Notes: generated by a model from the sequence alone, not told the origin. Positions 34,177 to 42,531 are shown, counted from the stretch's first letter. The stretch: DNA of 64,000 nucleotides from Nitrospira sp. (GCA_029865225.1 JAOUHJ010000003.1:62001-126000), one strand, 5' to 3'. Made by a program: numbers and translations.

Positions 34177-34416
34177 TCACGCAGCTGGGCACCGTTCAAA
34201 CATGCCAGGCACAATTCGCTCCCACGTACGGCGATCCCTCGTTTGCCCTCGATAGGGTTTGGGCGGAACAGCCGCCCGGTGCGTGAGCACCACGGGATCG
34301 ACGACTTCGCCGCAATTAATACACCGCCACCCTTCAAATTGGAGGTGTCCGGTGTCATCCCGCAGATCCTCGAAAGAATCCCGAATTAAACATCCCCTGC
34401 AACGTTGGCATCTCAT
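34177..34416 (-). CDS. Small zinc-ribbon-like protein
   Basis: This 79-residue protein has two CxxC pairs (CQRCRGC near the N terminus and CINCGE near residue 33), forming a likely zinc ribbon, and a basic C-terminal half (KPYRGQTRDRRTWERI). AAGGAGG lies about 7 bases before ATG 34416. A family name is not recognised with certainty. It precedes the mannose-1-phosphate guanylyltransferase-like gene by 154 bases. Confidence 0.65.
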   Translation of the reverse strand: MRCQRCRGCLIRDSFEDLRDDTGHLQFEGWRCINCGEVVDPVVLTHRAAVPPKPYRGQTRDRRTWERIVPGMFERCPAA

Positions 34417-34483
34417 AAGCCGTCCTCCTTCGAACTCTTGACCTATCCACTTGCCAAGAGAGCGTCAACTTTCAATACTGAAC

Positions 34484-34780
34484 TCATACGTTGACGAGGT
34501 TGCGGCCCCGTTCAATAGCTTTTTGGAATTTCTCCGTTGCCTGTTCGGTGGCCTTCTGGAACTTTTCCGTCGCTTGCTCCGTGGCTTTCTGAAACTTCTC
34601 GGTCGCCTGCTCTGTGACATCTCCCGCTTTATCCCGGACATCCTCGGCAAAATCCGCAATTCGACGACGGGTTCGAGTGCCTGACTGAGGAGCATACAGT
34701 AACCCTGCAGTCCCACCGACCACGCACCCCGCCATAAATGTCAACAGTAACCCCATCGCCCCATACCGTCCGTTTTCCAT
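34484..34780 (-). CDS. YtxH-domain protein with three 11-residue repeats
   Basis: This 98-residue stress-type protein has an N-terminal hydrophobic helix (GLLLTFMAGCVVGGTAGLLYAP) followed by the YtxH-like TRTRRRIADFAEDVRDKAGD. Three exact copies of the 11-mer TEQATEKFQKA follow and end at IERGRNLVNV. The repeats are reminiscent of group 3 LEA-type 11-mers, a resemblance I make by pattern only. ATG 34780 is supported by a G-rich Shine-Dalgarno sequence. YtxH proteins are usually tied to general stress responses. Confidence 0.8.
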   Translation of the reverse strand: MENGRYGAMGLLLTFMAGCVVGGTAGLLYAPQSGTRTRRRIADFAEDVRDKAGDVTEQATEKFQKATEQATEKFQKATEQATEKFQKAIERGRNLVNV

Positions 34781-34995
34781 CGTGCACCCCCCTTTCATTG
34801 GGTAACAATACTGTGGCCCTGATTTATCTCACCCCTTCTTGACTCTCGTAGCTGTGGCGCCGTACGCGAGCTCCCGTTCAGACGATACTCCACACTTCCC
34901 TATCATCGGGGCTATCGATCGAGAGGTTCTTCGCCATGCACGACCAATTTTTCCCTCATGACGTCTGACTTGTGTGATAGGTCCGCGTATCGTCC

Positions 34996-35478
34996 TCATA
35001 CACTCTCTTTTGATCCAGTCGGCGGCTCCGGACTAGGTAATTGTGGACACTGCCGCTGAAAGAGAACCCCGAACCCCGCCTGATTCCTAAATTCGTCGGC
35101 TAATGGACAGTGCCACACCACCATTCCTCGAGTGAGCTCATGACCCACCGCATCCTCTTCTTCCGGAACGAGACTGATGGTAACTTCCGAACCAACGGGC
35201 GCCATCCACGTCGACTCAATAAAGATCATTGCGCGCCCGATACACCCTGTTGTTCCCTCGTGGCAATATCCATCCTGGTCCCACACCAAGAGCTTCCGAT
35301 GTCGCCTCCCTTCCTGTCGATGGCTCTCTGCGTTCATGGGATCTCGGTCCCTCTTGACACTCTCTGGTAAAACCGGATTGACGCCTAATGCACGAACTAC
35401 CTTCTCTTCCGACTTTCGACGGTTACCAGATCTTCTCCCCTGTTGATCGCCGCTTGTCCCGACCATCGCCATCAACAC
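34996..35478 (-). CDS. PilZ-like domain protein
   Basis: This 160-residue protein resembles a PilZ domain: RRHRK near the start of the domain is a candidate for the c-di-GMP-contacting arginine motif. It is followed by RAMIFIESTWMAPVGSEVTISLVPEEEDAVG and a final GFGVLFQ. The N-terminal 55 residues are basic and low-complexity. GTG 35478, with GAGGTG 6 bases upstream, is the most likely start; ATG 35472 and 35466 are alternatives. The palindrome TGACT-N4-AGTCA lies about 55 bases upstream of the gene. Confidence 0.65.
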   Translation of the reverse strand: MLMAMVGTSGDQQGRRSGNRRKSEEKVVRALGVNPVLPESVKRDRDPMNAESHRQEGRRHRKLLVWDQDGYCHEGTTGCIGRAMIFIESTWMAPVGSEVTISLVPEEEDAVGHELTRGMVVWHCPLADEFRNQAGFGVLFQRQCPQLPSPEPPTGSKESV

Positions 35479-35504
35479 TTATATCACCTCAACTAATCCC
35501 ACTA

Positions 35505-35545
35505 AGTCACTTATGACTATTAATCCATAAGTGACTGCTCAGTCA
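35505..35545. promoter_or_regulatory. Inverted repeats upstream of the PilZ-like gene
   Basis: AGTCACTTATG (35505-35515) and CATAAGTGACT (35526-35536) are perfect inverted copies. The palindrome TGACT-GCTC-AGTCA (35532-35545) overlaps the right copy. Read on the minus strand, the right part is TGACTGAGCAGTCACTTAT, matching the element at 37533 in 14 of 19 bases, with a compensated change in the palindrome. It is probably a repressor or activator site. Confidence 0.6.
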
Positions 35546-35755
35546 TTCATAGCACTCGCCATTACCGCCTGTCAAGCCATTCCAGCACAAAATCAAGGTA
35601 ATCAATGGTGCTTGAAAATGATGCGAGTCACGTCACCAGCGAGGAAATGGAGGAGGCCTCGTCAGACACCTTGGTAATCAGGCTGGCGAGCCTGGACAGC
35701 CTTTGGCGGGGTCAACGGAGAGCGTTCGCCATGCACCAATTGACAAAATTTCAAG

Positions 35756-35800
35756 GGTCGCCACCAGACTGCTGACTCTTACGTCGAGCTGGTGGCGACC
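35756..35800. terminator. 12-bp stem-loop, possible terminator
   Basis: GGTCGCCACCAG (35756-35767) and CTGGTGGCGACC (35789-35800) are perfect inverted repeats with a 21-base loop. The stem lies just past the end of the minus-strand OmpA-type gene (stop at 35872), so it could fold in that transcript. No T-run follows on that side, so termination by the intrinsic mechanism is uncertain. Confidence 0.45.
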
Positions 35801-35871
35801 GACTTGCCTACCAGGCTAGGGCACACCTAGGTTGAGATATGTTCCGCTCAACAGTTCTTGGCATCCAACAC

Positions 35872-36918
35872 TCACTGTTTTGTCGGTATCAGCACGATCT
35901 CAACCCGGCGATTTTGAGCCTGACCGGATGGCGTGGCATTGTCCGCGATGGGTTTGCTTTCCCCATACCCCTTGATTTCCATCCGCTCGGCCGCAATCCC
36001 TCCGTCGAGAAGAATCTTTTGAACCGATTGCGCACGCGACTCAGAGAGGGACAGATTGTACTCGTTCGACCCAATGGAATCTGTATGGCCCTCAATCAGC
36101 AGAGTTTGGTCCGGTACGGCAGCCAGAGCCTTTGCGATTTTTGTCAGCTGCATTTGCATCGCCGGCTTCACGTCCGCCTTGTTAAAGTTGAAATAGATGT
36201 TCCCGGGTAACGTCACGATCACTCCACGGGCGTCCTCGCGCACCTTTGCCAAACGGGACAACGTCGCCGTCAACTCCGCTTTCGATTTTTCATGCTCCGC
36301 GCGAAGCCGTGCGAGCTCACGTTCAGCCTGTTCAGCACGAGCTTGCTCAGCCGCCAGTGCTGCAAGTTTTCCCTGTTCGTCTAATGCAAGTTTTTCCTGT
36401 TCCTCGCGAAGTCGTGCGACCTCCTGCTCCGCGCGAGCCCGTTCAGCAGCCAGCTTTGCTTTCGCATTCTGCAGAGCCTGTTCCTGCTCTTGGGACAAAG
36501 TCTTCATCCGTTCAAGCTCCGCTTCCTGCTCTTTTTGCCTGAGCAGGATCAGCTCGGCATCACGCAACGCCAATTCATGCCGGTTCTTCCGATTCGTTTC
36601 ACGACGGATGGCTTCCTCGGCCGCCTGAGTTTCTGCTGCGTACTGCGCCTTCCTCGCCTCCGCTTCCGCCAACCTTGCCTGGTGAAGGATGGCCGCCTCA
36701 TCATGGTCTTTGTCCCATGACTTGTTGGCAATATCCAGGTTGGCTGCTGCGGAGTCGTATGAACGTGTCGCGCGTGTGTCCGCATTCGCAGCCTTGGCAT
36801 CTTGGAGAGCCAGGCGTGCCTCGACAAGCTCGTTGGGTGGTGGGCCGGGAGTCGCACAGGCAGTGATAATCAAAACACCCAAGAGAACACCGCTTACACC
36901 CCAAATTCTATCGTGCAT
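35872..36918 (-). CDS. OmpA-family lipoprotein with DUF4398-like coiled coil
   Basis: This 348-residue lipoprotein has an N-terminal signal with lipobox LIITAC, and a long helical region rich in Ala/Glu/Arg (about 40-215) resembling DUF4398 and coiled coils. An OmpA C-terminal domain (about 230-345) follows, with IYFNFNKADVKP, IEGHTDSIGSNEYNLSLSESRAQSV and GYGESKPI. That domain should bind peptidoglycan. ATG 36918 is chosen because AAAGGAGATG lies just upstream. It follows another DUF4398-type lipoprotein gene in the same direction after a 60-base gap. Confidence 0.88.
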   Translation of the reverse strand: MHDRIWGVSGVLLGVLIITACATPGPPPNELVEARLALQDAKAANADTRATRSYDSAAANLDIANKSWDKDHDEAAILHQARLAEAEARKAQYAAETQAAEEAIRRETNRKNRHELALRDAELILLRQKEQEAELERMKTLSQEQEQALQNAKAKLAAERARAEQEVARLREEQEKLALDEQGKLAALAAEQARAEQAERELARLRAEHEKSKAELTATLSRLAKVREDARGVIVTLPGNIYFNFNKADVKPAMQMQLTKIAKALAAVPDQTLLIEGHTDSIGSNEYNLSLSESRAQSVQKILLDGGIAAERMEIKGYGESKPIADNATPSGQAQNRRVEIVLIPTKQ

Positions 36919-36978
36919 AGTCGCATCTCCTTTTTTCTCACCTATTCGTCCTCTCTCAGACTTCATGGCAGACTCAGG

Positions 36979-37365
36979 CTACGGATTTTTTAACTTTTTC
37001 TTCAGCTCTGTGGCTTTGGCCTCCAATTCGTCCGCTTGCTGGCGCAGCATGGCGGACTCACCTTTCTTCTGTTCGGCTTCAGCCCGGGTGCGCGCCGCTT
37101 CGGCGTAGGTGGTCGTTTCCAGAAGCCGTTCCCGCGCCACCGCGTGATCGCCCTTCCCCGAAGCCTGCTGTGCCGCACCGAGTGCCTGCCGGGATTTCTG
37201 CAGCAGATCCGGAGCACGATCAAAAGCCCCGGCCGATTCAGCACTCCGGATAGTCGCTTCGGTTTCTGCCAGTTCTGCCGGGGTCACCGGCGTGACACTC
37301 GAGGCGCAGCCGATCGCAATGAACGACAGGACAATGACCACGGTTGGCCCAATAACATTCCTCAT
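36979..37365 (-). CDS. DUF4398-type lipoprotein
   Basis: This 128-residue lipoprotein has a signal ending in FIAIGC, then DUF4398-like repeats (AELAETEATIRSAESAGAF, PDLLQKSRQALGAAQQAS) and a C-terminal coiled coil (RQQADELEAKATELKKKL). ATG 37365 is chosen because AAGGAG lies about 9 bases upstream; the longer frame to 37431 lacks such a site. It is the first gene of a two-gene unit with the OmpA-type lipoprotein. A TGACC-CATT-GGTCA palindrome lies about 170 bases upstream. Confidence 0.82.
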   Translation of the reverse strand: MRNVIGPTVVIVLSFIAIGCASSVTPVTPAELAETEATIRSAESAGAFDRAPDLLQKSRQALGAAQQASGKGDHAVARERLLETTTYAEAARTRAEAEQKKGESAMLRQQADELEAKATELKKKLKNP

Positions 37366-37532
37366 AAGAGAACTCCTTTTCGTTTTCACCATTTTGAGCC
37401 CGTAAACCGCACCTTCCTCTCTTTCTCCCAATCTAAACCGCCAGACAGACGCTATTTGACCTGACTAATCACCACCAAGAATCACCTCCCCCCCAAGGCG
37501 CTATGGTAATAATATGACCTTCTGCCCATACA

Positions 37533-37546
37533 TGACCCATTGGTCA
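37533..37546. promoter_or_regulatory. TGACC-CATT-GGTCA palindrome upstream of the DUF4398 gene
   Basis: This is a perfect 5-4-5 palindrome followed on the plus strand by CTTAT. The 19-base string TGACCCATTGGTCACTTAT matches TGACTGAGCAGTCACTTAT (minus strand at 35527-35545) in 14 positions, with C/G changed to T/A together. It is a likely shared operator; TetR-type proteins often bind such dyads, and a tetR gene lies 5 kb away. Confidence 0.55.
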
Positions 37547-37731
37547 CTTATTTATCGCATACCTAACATTATCTGTCAATCCTCGGAAGAAACTTCACGC
37601 TCCCGCCTTCATGTTCGTATCGTAGGCACTTCGGCACTCATGTGGCTTTTAGGGGCAGGATACAAACTGACATTGTGGAAAAATTGAGCATTCTGTGAGC
37701 CCTCTCGACTCATTACTGAAGGAGATACAAC

Positions 37732-37833
37732 TTGCGTACCATCCATCACTCGGGCAATATTGGCAGGCTAGCTGCCAAAACTGGTGTCAGCAGGGCGACG
37801 CATTTCAACCAGTTGGCCCGGAGGTTAGCCTAG
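37732..37833 (+). CDS. Possible 33-residue small protein upstream of lapA
   Basis: A short frame begins at TTG 37732 with GAAGGAG 7 bases upstream and ends at TAG 37831-37833. The predicted product contains NIGRLAAKTGVS, a pattern like the first helix-turn-helix of MerR proteins, but the frame stops before any further domain. The nucleotides also hold inverted repeats (37760-37778; 37774-37817), so the segment may be an RNA leader rather than a gene. The lapA gene starts 24 bases later. Confidence 0.35.
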   Translation: MRTIHHSGNIGRLAAKTGVSRATHFNQLARRLA

Positions 37834-37857
37834 GCCGATTTACGAGGGTATGACATC

Positions 37858-38139
37858 ATGACTTCTCTATTTGTGGCACTCGGTCTGGCGATTCTCATTG
37901 CCGTCTTCGCACTACAAAACACATTCCCCGTAACGGTTCAGTTTCTCTTCTGGGAGCACGAAACCTCTTTGGTCCTGGTGATTCTCTCCTCGACCGCCAT
38001 TGGAGCCGCACTCAGTGCCCTCGCCTCACTCGGGACGCGTTGGCGTCACACGCGCGAAACCCGTGCGCTGCTCGCGACCTTGGAGGAGGAACGAAAACGG
38101 ATTGCCGCCTTGGAGCGGCGCGTCCGTGACATGCCGTAA
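37858..38139 (+). CDS. LapA (lipopolysaccharide assembly A)-domain protein
   Basis: This 93-residue membrane protein has two hydrophobic helices (FVALGLAILIAVFALQN and LVLVILSSTAIGAALSALASL). They flank the TFPVTVQFLFWE loop and are followed by a basic coiled-coil tail ending in RVRDMP, as in LapA/YciS-type proteins. LapA helps regulate envelope LPS synthesis in Enterobacteria; homologues elsewhere have unknown partners. The GAGGG sequence about 9 bases before ATG 37858 supports the start. Confidence 0.78.
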   Translation: MTSLFVALGLAILIAVFALQNTFPVTVQFLFWEHETSLVLVILSSTAIGAALSALASLGTRWRHTRETRALLATLEEERKRIAALERRVRDMP

Positions 38140-38220
38140 TCCTAAGGCTCCGTCACCTGCGCATCCTGTATTAATCGTAGATCAGCTCAGGCTCAGTGAA
38201 ACCCCTGTCACCGTCGGGAA

Positions 38221-39090
38221 TCATGCAGGCGAGATCTCTTTACGCGCATCCGATCGCATGGCCCAGAACCAGGCGACTTCTGCTCCAAGAATAAAGACGA
38301 GAGAGGCATAGTAGAGCCACATGAAGAAGAACATTAGGCCGCCCAGGGTGCCGTACAACACGAGGGACTCTTGGGCCATGGAGACATACCAGGCAAATCC
38401 CCAGCGTGCCAACTGGAACAACAATGTCGCGCTCAAGGCACCAACCAGCAGCGCTTCCGAGCACAGCGTAATCGCGGGAGCCACACGATACAACACATAG
38501 AACAGCGTCACCGTCCCAACAAATCCGAGAACTCGGTCCAGCACCGTCAACGCAGGGATGAACACCGGCGTCAACGATGGGTAGCTCTCCGCGAACGTCC
38601 ACACAATTGTCACGAACGATGTATTAAGCACGACGACAAGCAGCAACACGGCGACCAGCAGTGTGATGAGCAGATCAATCCCGATCCCCCTGATGAACGT
38701 GCGGGTCTGCTGCGCACGAAACACCTGATTGAGCACGATCCGGACCGACCCGAAGAGAAAACTGCTGAACACGATAAACGAGGCGACCCCGACGAGGCCC
38801 AGCAGCCCACGACCGGTGACGACCGCCGCCAAGTTTTCTGCCAGCGCCTGCTGTGACTGGGGAAGAAAGGCCCGCAACACCGACCGGACTTCGTTCATCG
38901 CGCGCTCGGAATCCAGCACCGTGTACCCGAGCATCGAAACCATCAACAGCGACAGCGGGACGAAATACAGAAGCAGGTTAAAGGCGAGGGCGCTGGTGAG
39001 AAAGAACCCGTTGTCCGCTAAGAACTTCTCCACGACGGATCGGAAGAATCCCCAGACATGACCGGCCCACTGGCGCCACGATGGGATCAT
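38221..39090 (-). CDS. YihY/BrkB-family membrane protein
   Basis: This 289-residue integral membrane protein is of the YihY/virulence factor BrkB family (earlier mis-called ribonuclease BN). Features are FFLTSALAFNLLLYFVPLSLLMVSM near the N terminus, six hydrophobic segments, and GGLMFFFMWLYYASLVFILGAEVAW near the C terminus. The function is unproven. Its ATG overlaps the stop of the AI-2E-family gene (ATGA), so the two are translationally coupled. It converges with lapA. Confidence 0.87.
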   Translation of the reverse strand: MIPSWRQWAGHVWGFFRSVVEKFLADNGFFLTSALAFNLLLYFVPLSLLMVSMLGYTVLDSERAMNEVRSVLRAFLPQSQQALAENLAAVVTGRGLLGLVGVASFIVFSSFLFGSVRIVLNQVFRAQQTRTFIRGIGIDLLITLLVAVLLLVVVLNTSFVTIVWTFAESYPSLTPVFIPALTVLDRVLGFVGTVTLFYVLYRVAPAITLCSEALLVGALSATLLFQLARWGFAWYVSMAQESLVLYGTLGGLMFFFMWLYYASLVFILGAEVAWFWAMRSDARKEISPA

Positions 39091-40178
39091 GGCTCGAAGC
39101 TTCCGAACACCACGCCGGCCCGTTGCGTTCGATAGCTATCCAGAAGGGCAAAGCTAACGGCAACGACGAGGGGGCCGGCCACGATGCCCACGAGCCCAAA
39201 GAACTGGATGCCACCTAAGACCGCAAAGAACGTCAACATCGTATGTAACTTCGAGGCTTCGCCGACGACGATGGTCCGAACCACATAATCGAGGACAGCG
39301 ATGATGACTCCTGAGACACAAAGGATCACCCCGGCTGCAACGTCGCCCTGGATGAATGAGTACAGGGCGACCGGCAACCACACGATCCCGGCTCCGACGA
39401 GAGGCAAATACGCCAGGATCCCCATCACGGCACCCCACAGCAGAGGGACCGGAATCCCGGCAAACCAAAATGCGAGGCCACCGACGATGCCTTCGAGTGC
39501 AGCCACGAGCGTGTTGCCGAGGACGGCGCCCCTCACCACCTCGCCGAATCGGTGGACGACCAACTGTTGATGCGGTTCATCGAGAGGCAGAACAACTCTC
39601 AATGAATCCACCATGCTCTTACCGTCGCGGAAAAAGTAAAAGGTGCAGAGCAGGATGATGCTGAGCTCCATCAAGGCGACCAGCACATTCTTTGCAACCT
39701 GGGTCAATTGTTCCACGAGCGCACTCCCGAGTTGAGCCAAGTTATCGACTAAGACGGAACGCAAATCGGTGCCGGTCATCCGTTGGAATTCCTGAAGCTG
39801 CTCTAAGATCACCGTCGCCCAGGGATGGACGCGCCATTGATCGATCACTCCCGGTCCCTGTTCCAAGGCTGAGACGACCGTCAAGTAGGTCCGTGCCAAT
39901 TCTTTTCCGATCAGGAATGACAGATACGCCAGAGGGAGGATCACGCCGATCGTGACTGCGACACTCATGACCAACGCGCTCAGCGAGCGGCGGTCACCGG
40001 TCAACTTCACGATTTTGCAATACTGCGGATAGAGCCCGTAGGATAGAACGGCAGACCAGATCAGCGCGGGAAAATAGGGCCGAAACGTGGCAAAGAGCAA
40101 ATAGCCTAAGCCGACCAGAAAAATGAGTGTCGCCAGGCGAGCGGTCGAGTCGAGCGTCTTCTTCCCCTCTTCACTCAT
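39087..40178 (-). CDS. AI-2E family transporter
   Basis: This 363-residue polytopic membrane protein of the AI-2E exporter superfamily (PerM-like) has about eight hydrophobic segments. Among them are TLIFLVGLGYLLFATFRPYF, SIILLCTFYFFRDGKSMV, and GIPVPLLWGAVMGILAYLPLVGAGIVWLPVAL, followed by a C-terminal segment with GGIQFFGLVGIVAGPLVVAV. The family was named for autoinducer-2 export, but many members do not transport it; ion or solute transport is possible. The downstream YihY gene overlaps its stop. Confidence 0.87.
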   Translation of the reverse strand: MSEEGKKTLDSTARLATLIFLVGLGYLLFATFRPYFPALIWSAVLSYGLYPQYCKIVKLTGDRRSLSALVMSVAVTIGVILPLAYLSFLIGKELARTYLTVVSALEQGPGVIDQWRVHPWATVILEQLQEFQRMTGTDLRSVLVDNLAQLGSALVEQLTQVAKNVLVALMELSIILLCTFYFFRDGKSMVDSLRVVLPLDEPHQQLVVHRFGEVVRGAVLGNTLVAALEGIVGGLAFWFAGIPVPLLWGAVMGILAYLPLVGAGIVWLPVALYSFIQGDVAAGVILCVSGVIIAVLDYVVRTIVVGEASKLHTMLTFFAVLGGIQFFGLVGIVAGPLVVAVSFALLDSYRTQRAGVVFGSFEP

Positions 40179-40239
40179 GAGGATGACTTCCGATCAGATA
40201 TTGCGACCGTACCTACAGGGAGAAGCGACCTGCTCAAGC

Positions 40240-42531
40240 TCAAGTTCTTTCAGAACTGATGGTTTGTGCCATCATAGGCACCCGATCGAGCTTCGTCCAG
40301 TCCTCCCATGTGCTGCCGGGAGGACCGGCTTTGATCCGCCACGACGGATACGCGTGCTCACCCGGAACGTTCGGCGTCTCGATATCCCCCAACAGGTCTT
40401 CCAAAGAGATCAACACGATTCGACTTGGTGTACGCGCCACATAGGCATAGACAGCCCGACAGAGCTCATCGGTCAATTGTGGGATCCCCTCGGCTGCTCG
40501 CGGACAGCCCTCCGGCAGTAGCCGTTCTTTCGCCAAGGCGTCCAGCAGCGCTTGCTTGTCCCGGGCACGGGCAACCCTGTCGCGACTGAGCCATTTCGGG
40601 TCTCGATAGAGACCAAGTTGAACCTTCAACTCGATGTCACGACCGATCCAAAATCCTCGCAATGTCGGCAGGTCGTGGGTCGTCACGGACGCGGCGGCGG
40701 CCTGCGGAAACCGAGATGGTTTTGCAAACTGTCCACGTGCGGTTTGTTCAAAGAGCAAGAGCCGGTACGACAGTAAGCCCCCCGCCATCAACCGAGTCCG
40801 GATCGATGGGGTCACCGTTCCCAGATCCTCTCCAATGACCATCACTCGCTCTCTTTGGCTTTCGAGCGCTAAGATACCCAAGAGATCCTCCGCGGGATAT
40901 CGCACATACGTCCCTTCGGCCGGTACATGTCCTTCTGGAATCCAGAAGAGACGGAATAGGCCCATGGCATGATCGATTCTGATCAGCCCACAAGCCTGCA
41001 TCGCCCGACGATAACAATCCGCAAACAAACGATACCCGTCCTTGCGAATCCGACTTGGATGAAACGGGGACAGATTCCACCGTTGCCCATTGGGAGAAAA
41101 CAGTTCCGGTGGGGTCCCGACCGAAGCGGCAGCCACCAATTGGTCCTGAAACGCCCAGGAATCCGCCCCGCCCGGATCGATTCCCACCGCCATGTCCTTA
41201 TAGAGCCCGATGGCCATGCCTGAGCGCTTCGCCGCCGATTGGACAGCCTGGAATTGTTGCTGGCAGTGCCATTCGACGTACTGGAAGAACTGCAGGCGGT
41301 TCTGATAACGACTCGCAGCCTGTTTGACCGCCGGGGACTCAGGATGCTGGTATTCTACCGGCCAGGAACGCCACCCTTTCGAATTGGTTCCGGCAACGTT
41401 CCCGCGATGTGACATCTTCTCCTCTAACGTCCGAAAGAGTGCGAACCGCTGCAGCGCCTCCCCTTCATTCCGAACGAACCGGAGAAAGGCACGAGCTCTG
41501 GCGGTTTTTCGCGCAAGATGGTGCCGCTGGAACAGGCGAAAGAGCTCTTCCAGCATCTGCCGTTTGATCCGCTCAACAGCTTCATGCTGTACCGTCTGGC
41601 TCCGGCGCAGCGATGTGAGTTTGGCTTGAAAGGCCGGTGCCCTGACTTTCTTTTGGACGGAGGGTGTGTCTCGAAATTCTGGAATCCCTTCAATATCCAG
41701 GTAGAGCGAATGATGAAAGAGCCGGCTGGAGGGCGAATAGGGGCTGACTTGCCCAGGCGGTAAGGCGTGAAGCGGATTTACTCCCAGCAGGTCCGCGCCA
41801 AGATCATTCCCGGCCCACTGAATCATCTCTTTGAGATCCCGAAAATCCCCGATGCCCCAGTTCTTGGCGCTGCGGAGGCCGTAGAGTTGGATCGTAAGTC
41901 CCCAGATCCGACGGGACTTCATCATCGCGGGAGGGAGGAAGCAACGGTCCGGCACAACAATGACCGTCATCTCAGCACGCCGGTTGATCCCCGGTCCCGA
42001 GGCTTCCACAACCAGCGAATGGTAGCCGAGTGGCAGTTTGCGGGAAAACGGCAACGCCACTTCACAATGTCGAAGGCCATAGAGCATCGCCTTGCCGAGA
42101 ATGTTCACCCCTCGTCCGACAACCCGCCCGGTCAGCACCCCACCCTGTTCCTTCCTCAGTCTCCACACGAGCGTGATTCGCCTCAATTGATCGGCTGCCA
42201 CAGGCAACCGGACGGGAAACGTGCGGGGTAGTCGATCCACCCTCACGACCATCACAGGATCCAACATTTCACGCCAACGTTCCGAACGAATCTCGCGCAT
42301 CCTCTCGCTCAGTTGCAGCGAGTTCCACGCTTCCACACCCATCACCGAGAGAACTTGGCGAAGGCTCTTCTCGCTCACCTGGCGTCGGACTCCTCCTTCA
42401 TCCACATAGGAAGTCGCCACCCCGAATTGGGCTGCCAATTGGCGGAGCCGCCCGTCGGTCCCCTGACTCTTCGCTTGCGTCTCTGTCCGTCGGCGAGGTT
42501 GCCGTCCCTGCTCAATTTTCGGCGATTTCAT
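40240..42531 (-). CDS. malQ: 4-alpha-glucanotransferase (amylomaltase)
   Basis: This 763-residue GH77 enzyme disproportionates malto-oligosaccharides. It has an extra N-terminal domain (about 1-160), then VGVNPLHALPPGQVSPYSP-type active-site elements. Further motifs are KDMAVGIDPGGADSW, LIRIDHAMGLFRLFWIPEG with the nucleophile, VIGEDLGTVTP with the acid/base, and SVTTHDLPTLRGFW. ATG 42531, preceded by AAAGGAG at a 10-base spacing, is preferred to starts up to 42606. It is divergent from glgB across 103 bases. It probably recycles oligosaccharides released by GlgX. Confidence 0.93.
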   Translation of the reverse strand: MKSPKIEQGRQPRRRTETQAKSQGTDGRLRQLAAQFGVATSYVDEGGVRRQVSEKSLRQVLSVMGVEAWNSLQLSERMREIRSERWREMLDPVMVVRVDRLPRTFPVRLPVAADQLRRITLVWRLRKEQGGVLTGRVVGRGVNILGKAMLYGLRHCEVALPFSRKLPLGYHSLVVEASGPGINRRAEMTVIVVPDRCFLPPAMMKSRRIWGLTIQLYGLRSAKNWGIGDFRDLKEMIQWAGNDLGADLLGVNPLHALPPGQVSPYSPSSRLFHHSLYLDIEGIPEFRDTPSVQKKVRAPAFQAKLTSLRRSQTVQHEAVERIKRQMLEELFRLFQRHHLARKTARARAFLRFVRNEGEALQRFALFRTLEEKMSHRGNVAGTNSKGWRSWPVEYQHPESPAVKQAASRYQNRLQFFQYVEWHCQQQFQAVQSAAKRSGMAIGLYKDMAVGIDPGGADSWAFQDQLVAAASVGTPPELFSPNGQRWNLSPFHPSRIRKDGYRLFADCYRRAMQACGLIRIDHAMGLFRLFWIPEGHVPAEGTYVRYPAEDLLGILALESQRERVMVIGEDLGTVTPSIRTRLMAGGLLSYRLLLFEQTARGQFAKPSRFPQAAAASVTTHDLPTLRGFWIGRDIELKVQLGLYRDPKWLSRDRVARARDKQALLDALAKERLLPEGCPRAAEGIPQLTDELCRAVYAYVARTPSRIVLISLEDLLGDIETPNVPGEHAYPSWRIKAGPPGSTWEDWTKLDRVPMMAQTISSERT

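Larger units (their letters stand above)
35479..35871. other. 393-base intergenic region
   Basis: No gene is seen here. It carries the TGACT-N4-AGTCA palindrome near its left end (35532-35545) and a 12-bp stem at 35756-35800. The sequence between (about 35546-35755) shows nothing recognisable. Confidence 0.5.
37366..37857. other. 492-base intergenic region with palindromes and a candidate small gene
   Basis: The left part (37366-37700) is AT-richer and holds only the TGACC-CATT-GGTCA element at 37533-37546. The right part holds the possible 33-codon frame at 37732-37833. It also has a perfect 7-bp inverted repeat TTGGCAG (37760-37766) / CTGCCAA (37772-37778), and a longer imperfect stem between about 37774-37785 and 37808-37817. 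No long protein is present on either strand. Confidence 0.5.

Noticed and set aside
37741-37857. c-di-GMP (GEMM-I) riboswitch before lapA, suggested by GGGCGACGCA
   Set aside because: The other conserved blocks (GCAAACC-like, GAAA tetraloop and receptor) are missing; the structure is different, so only a generic leader is claimed.
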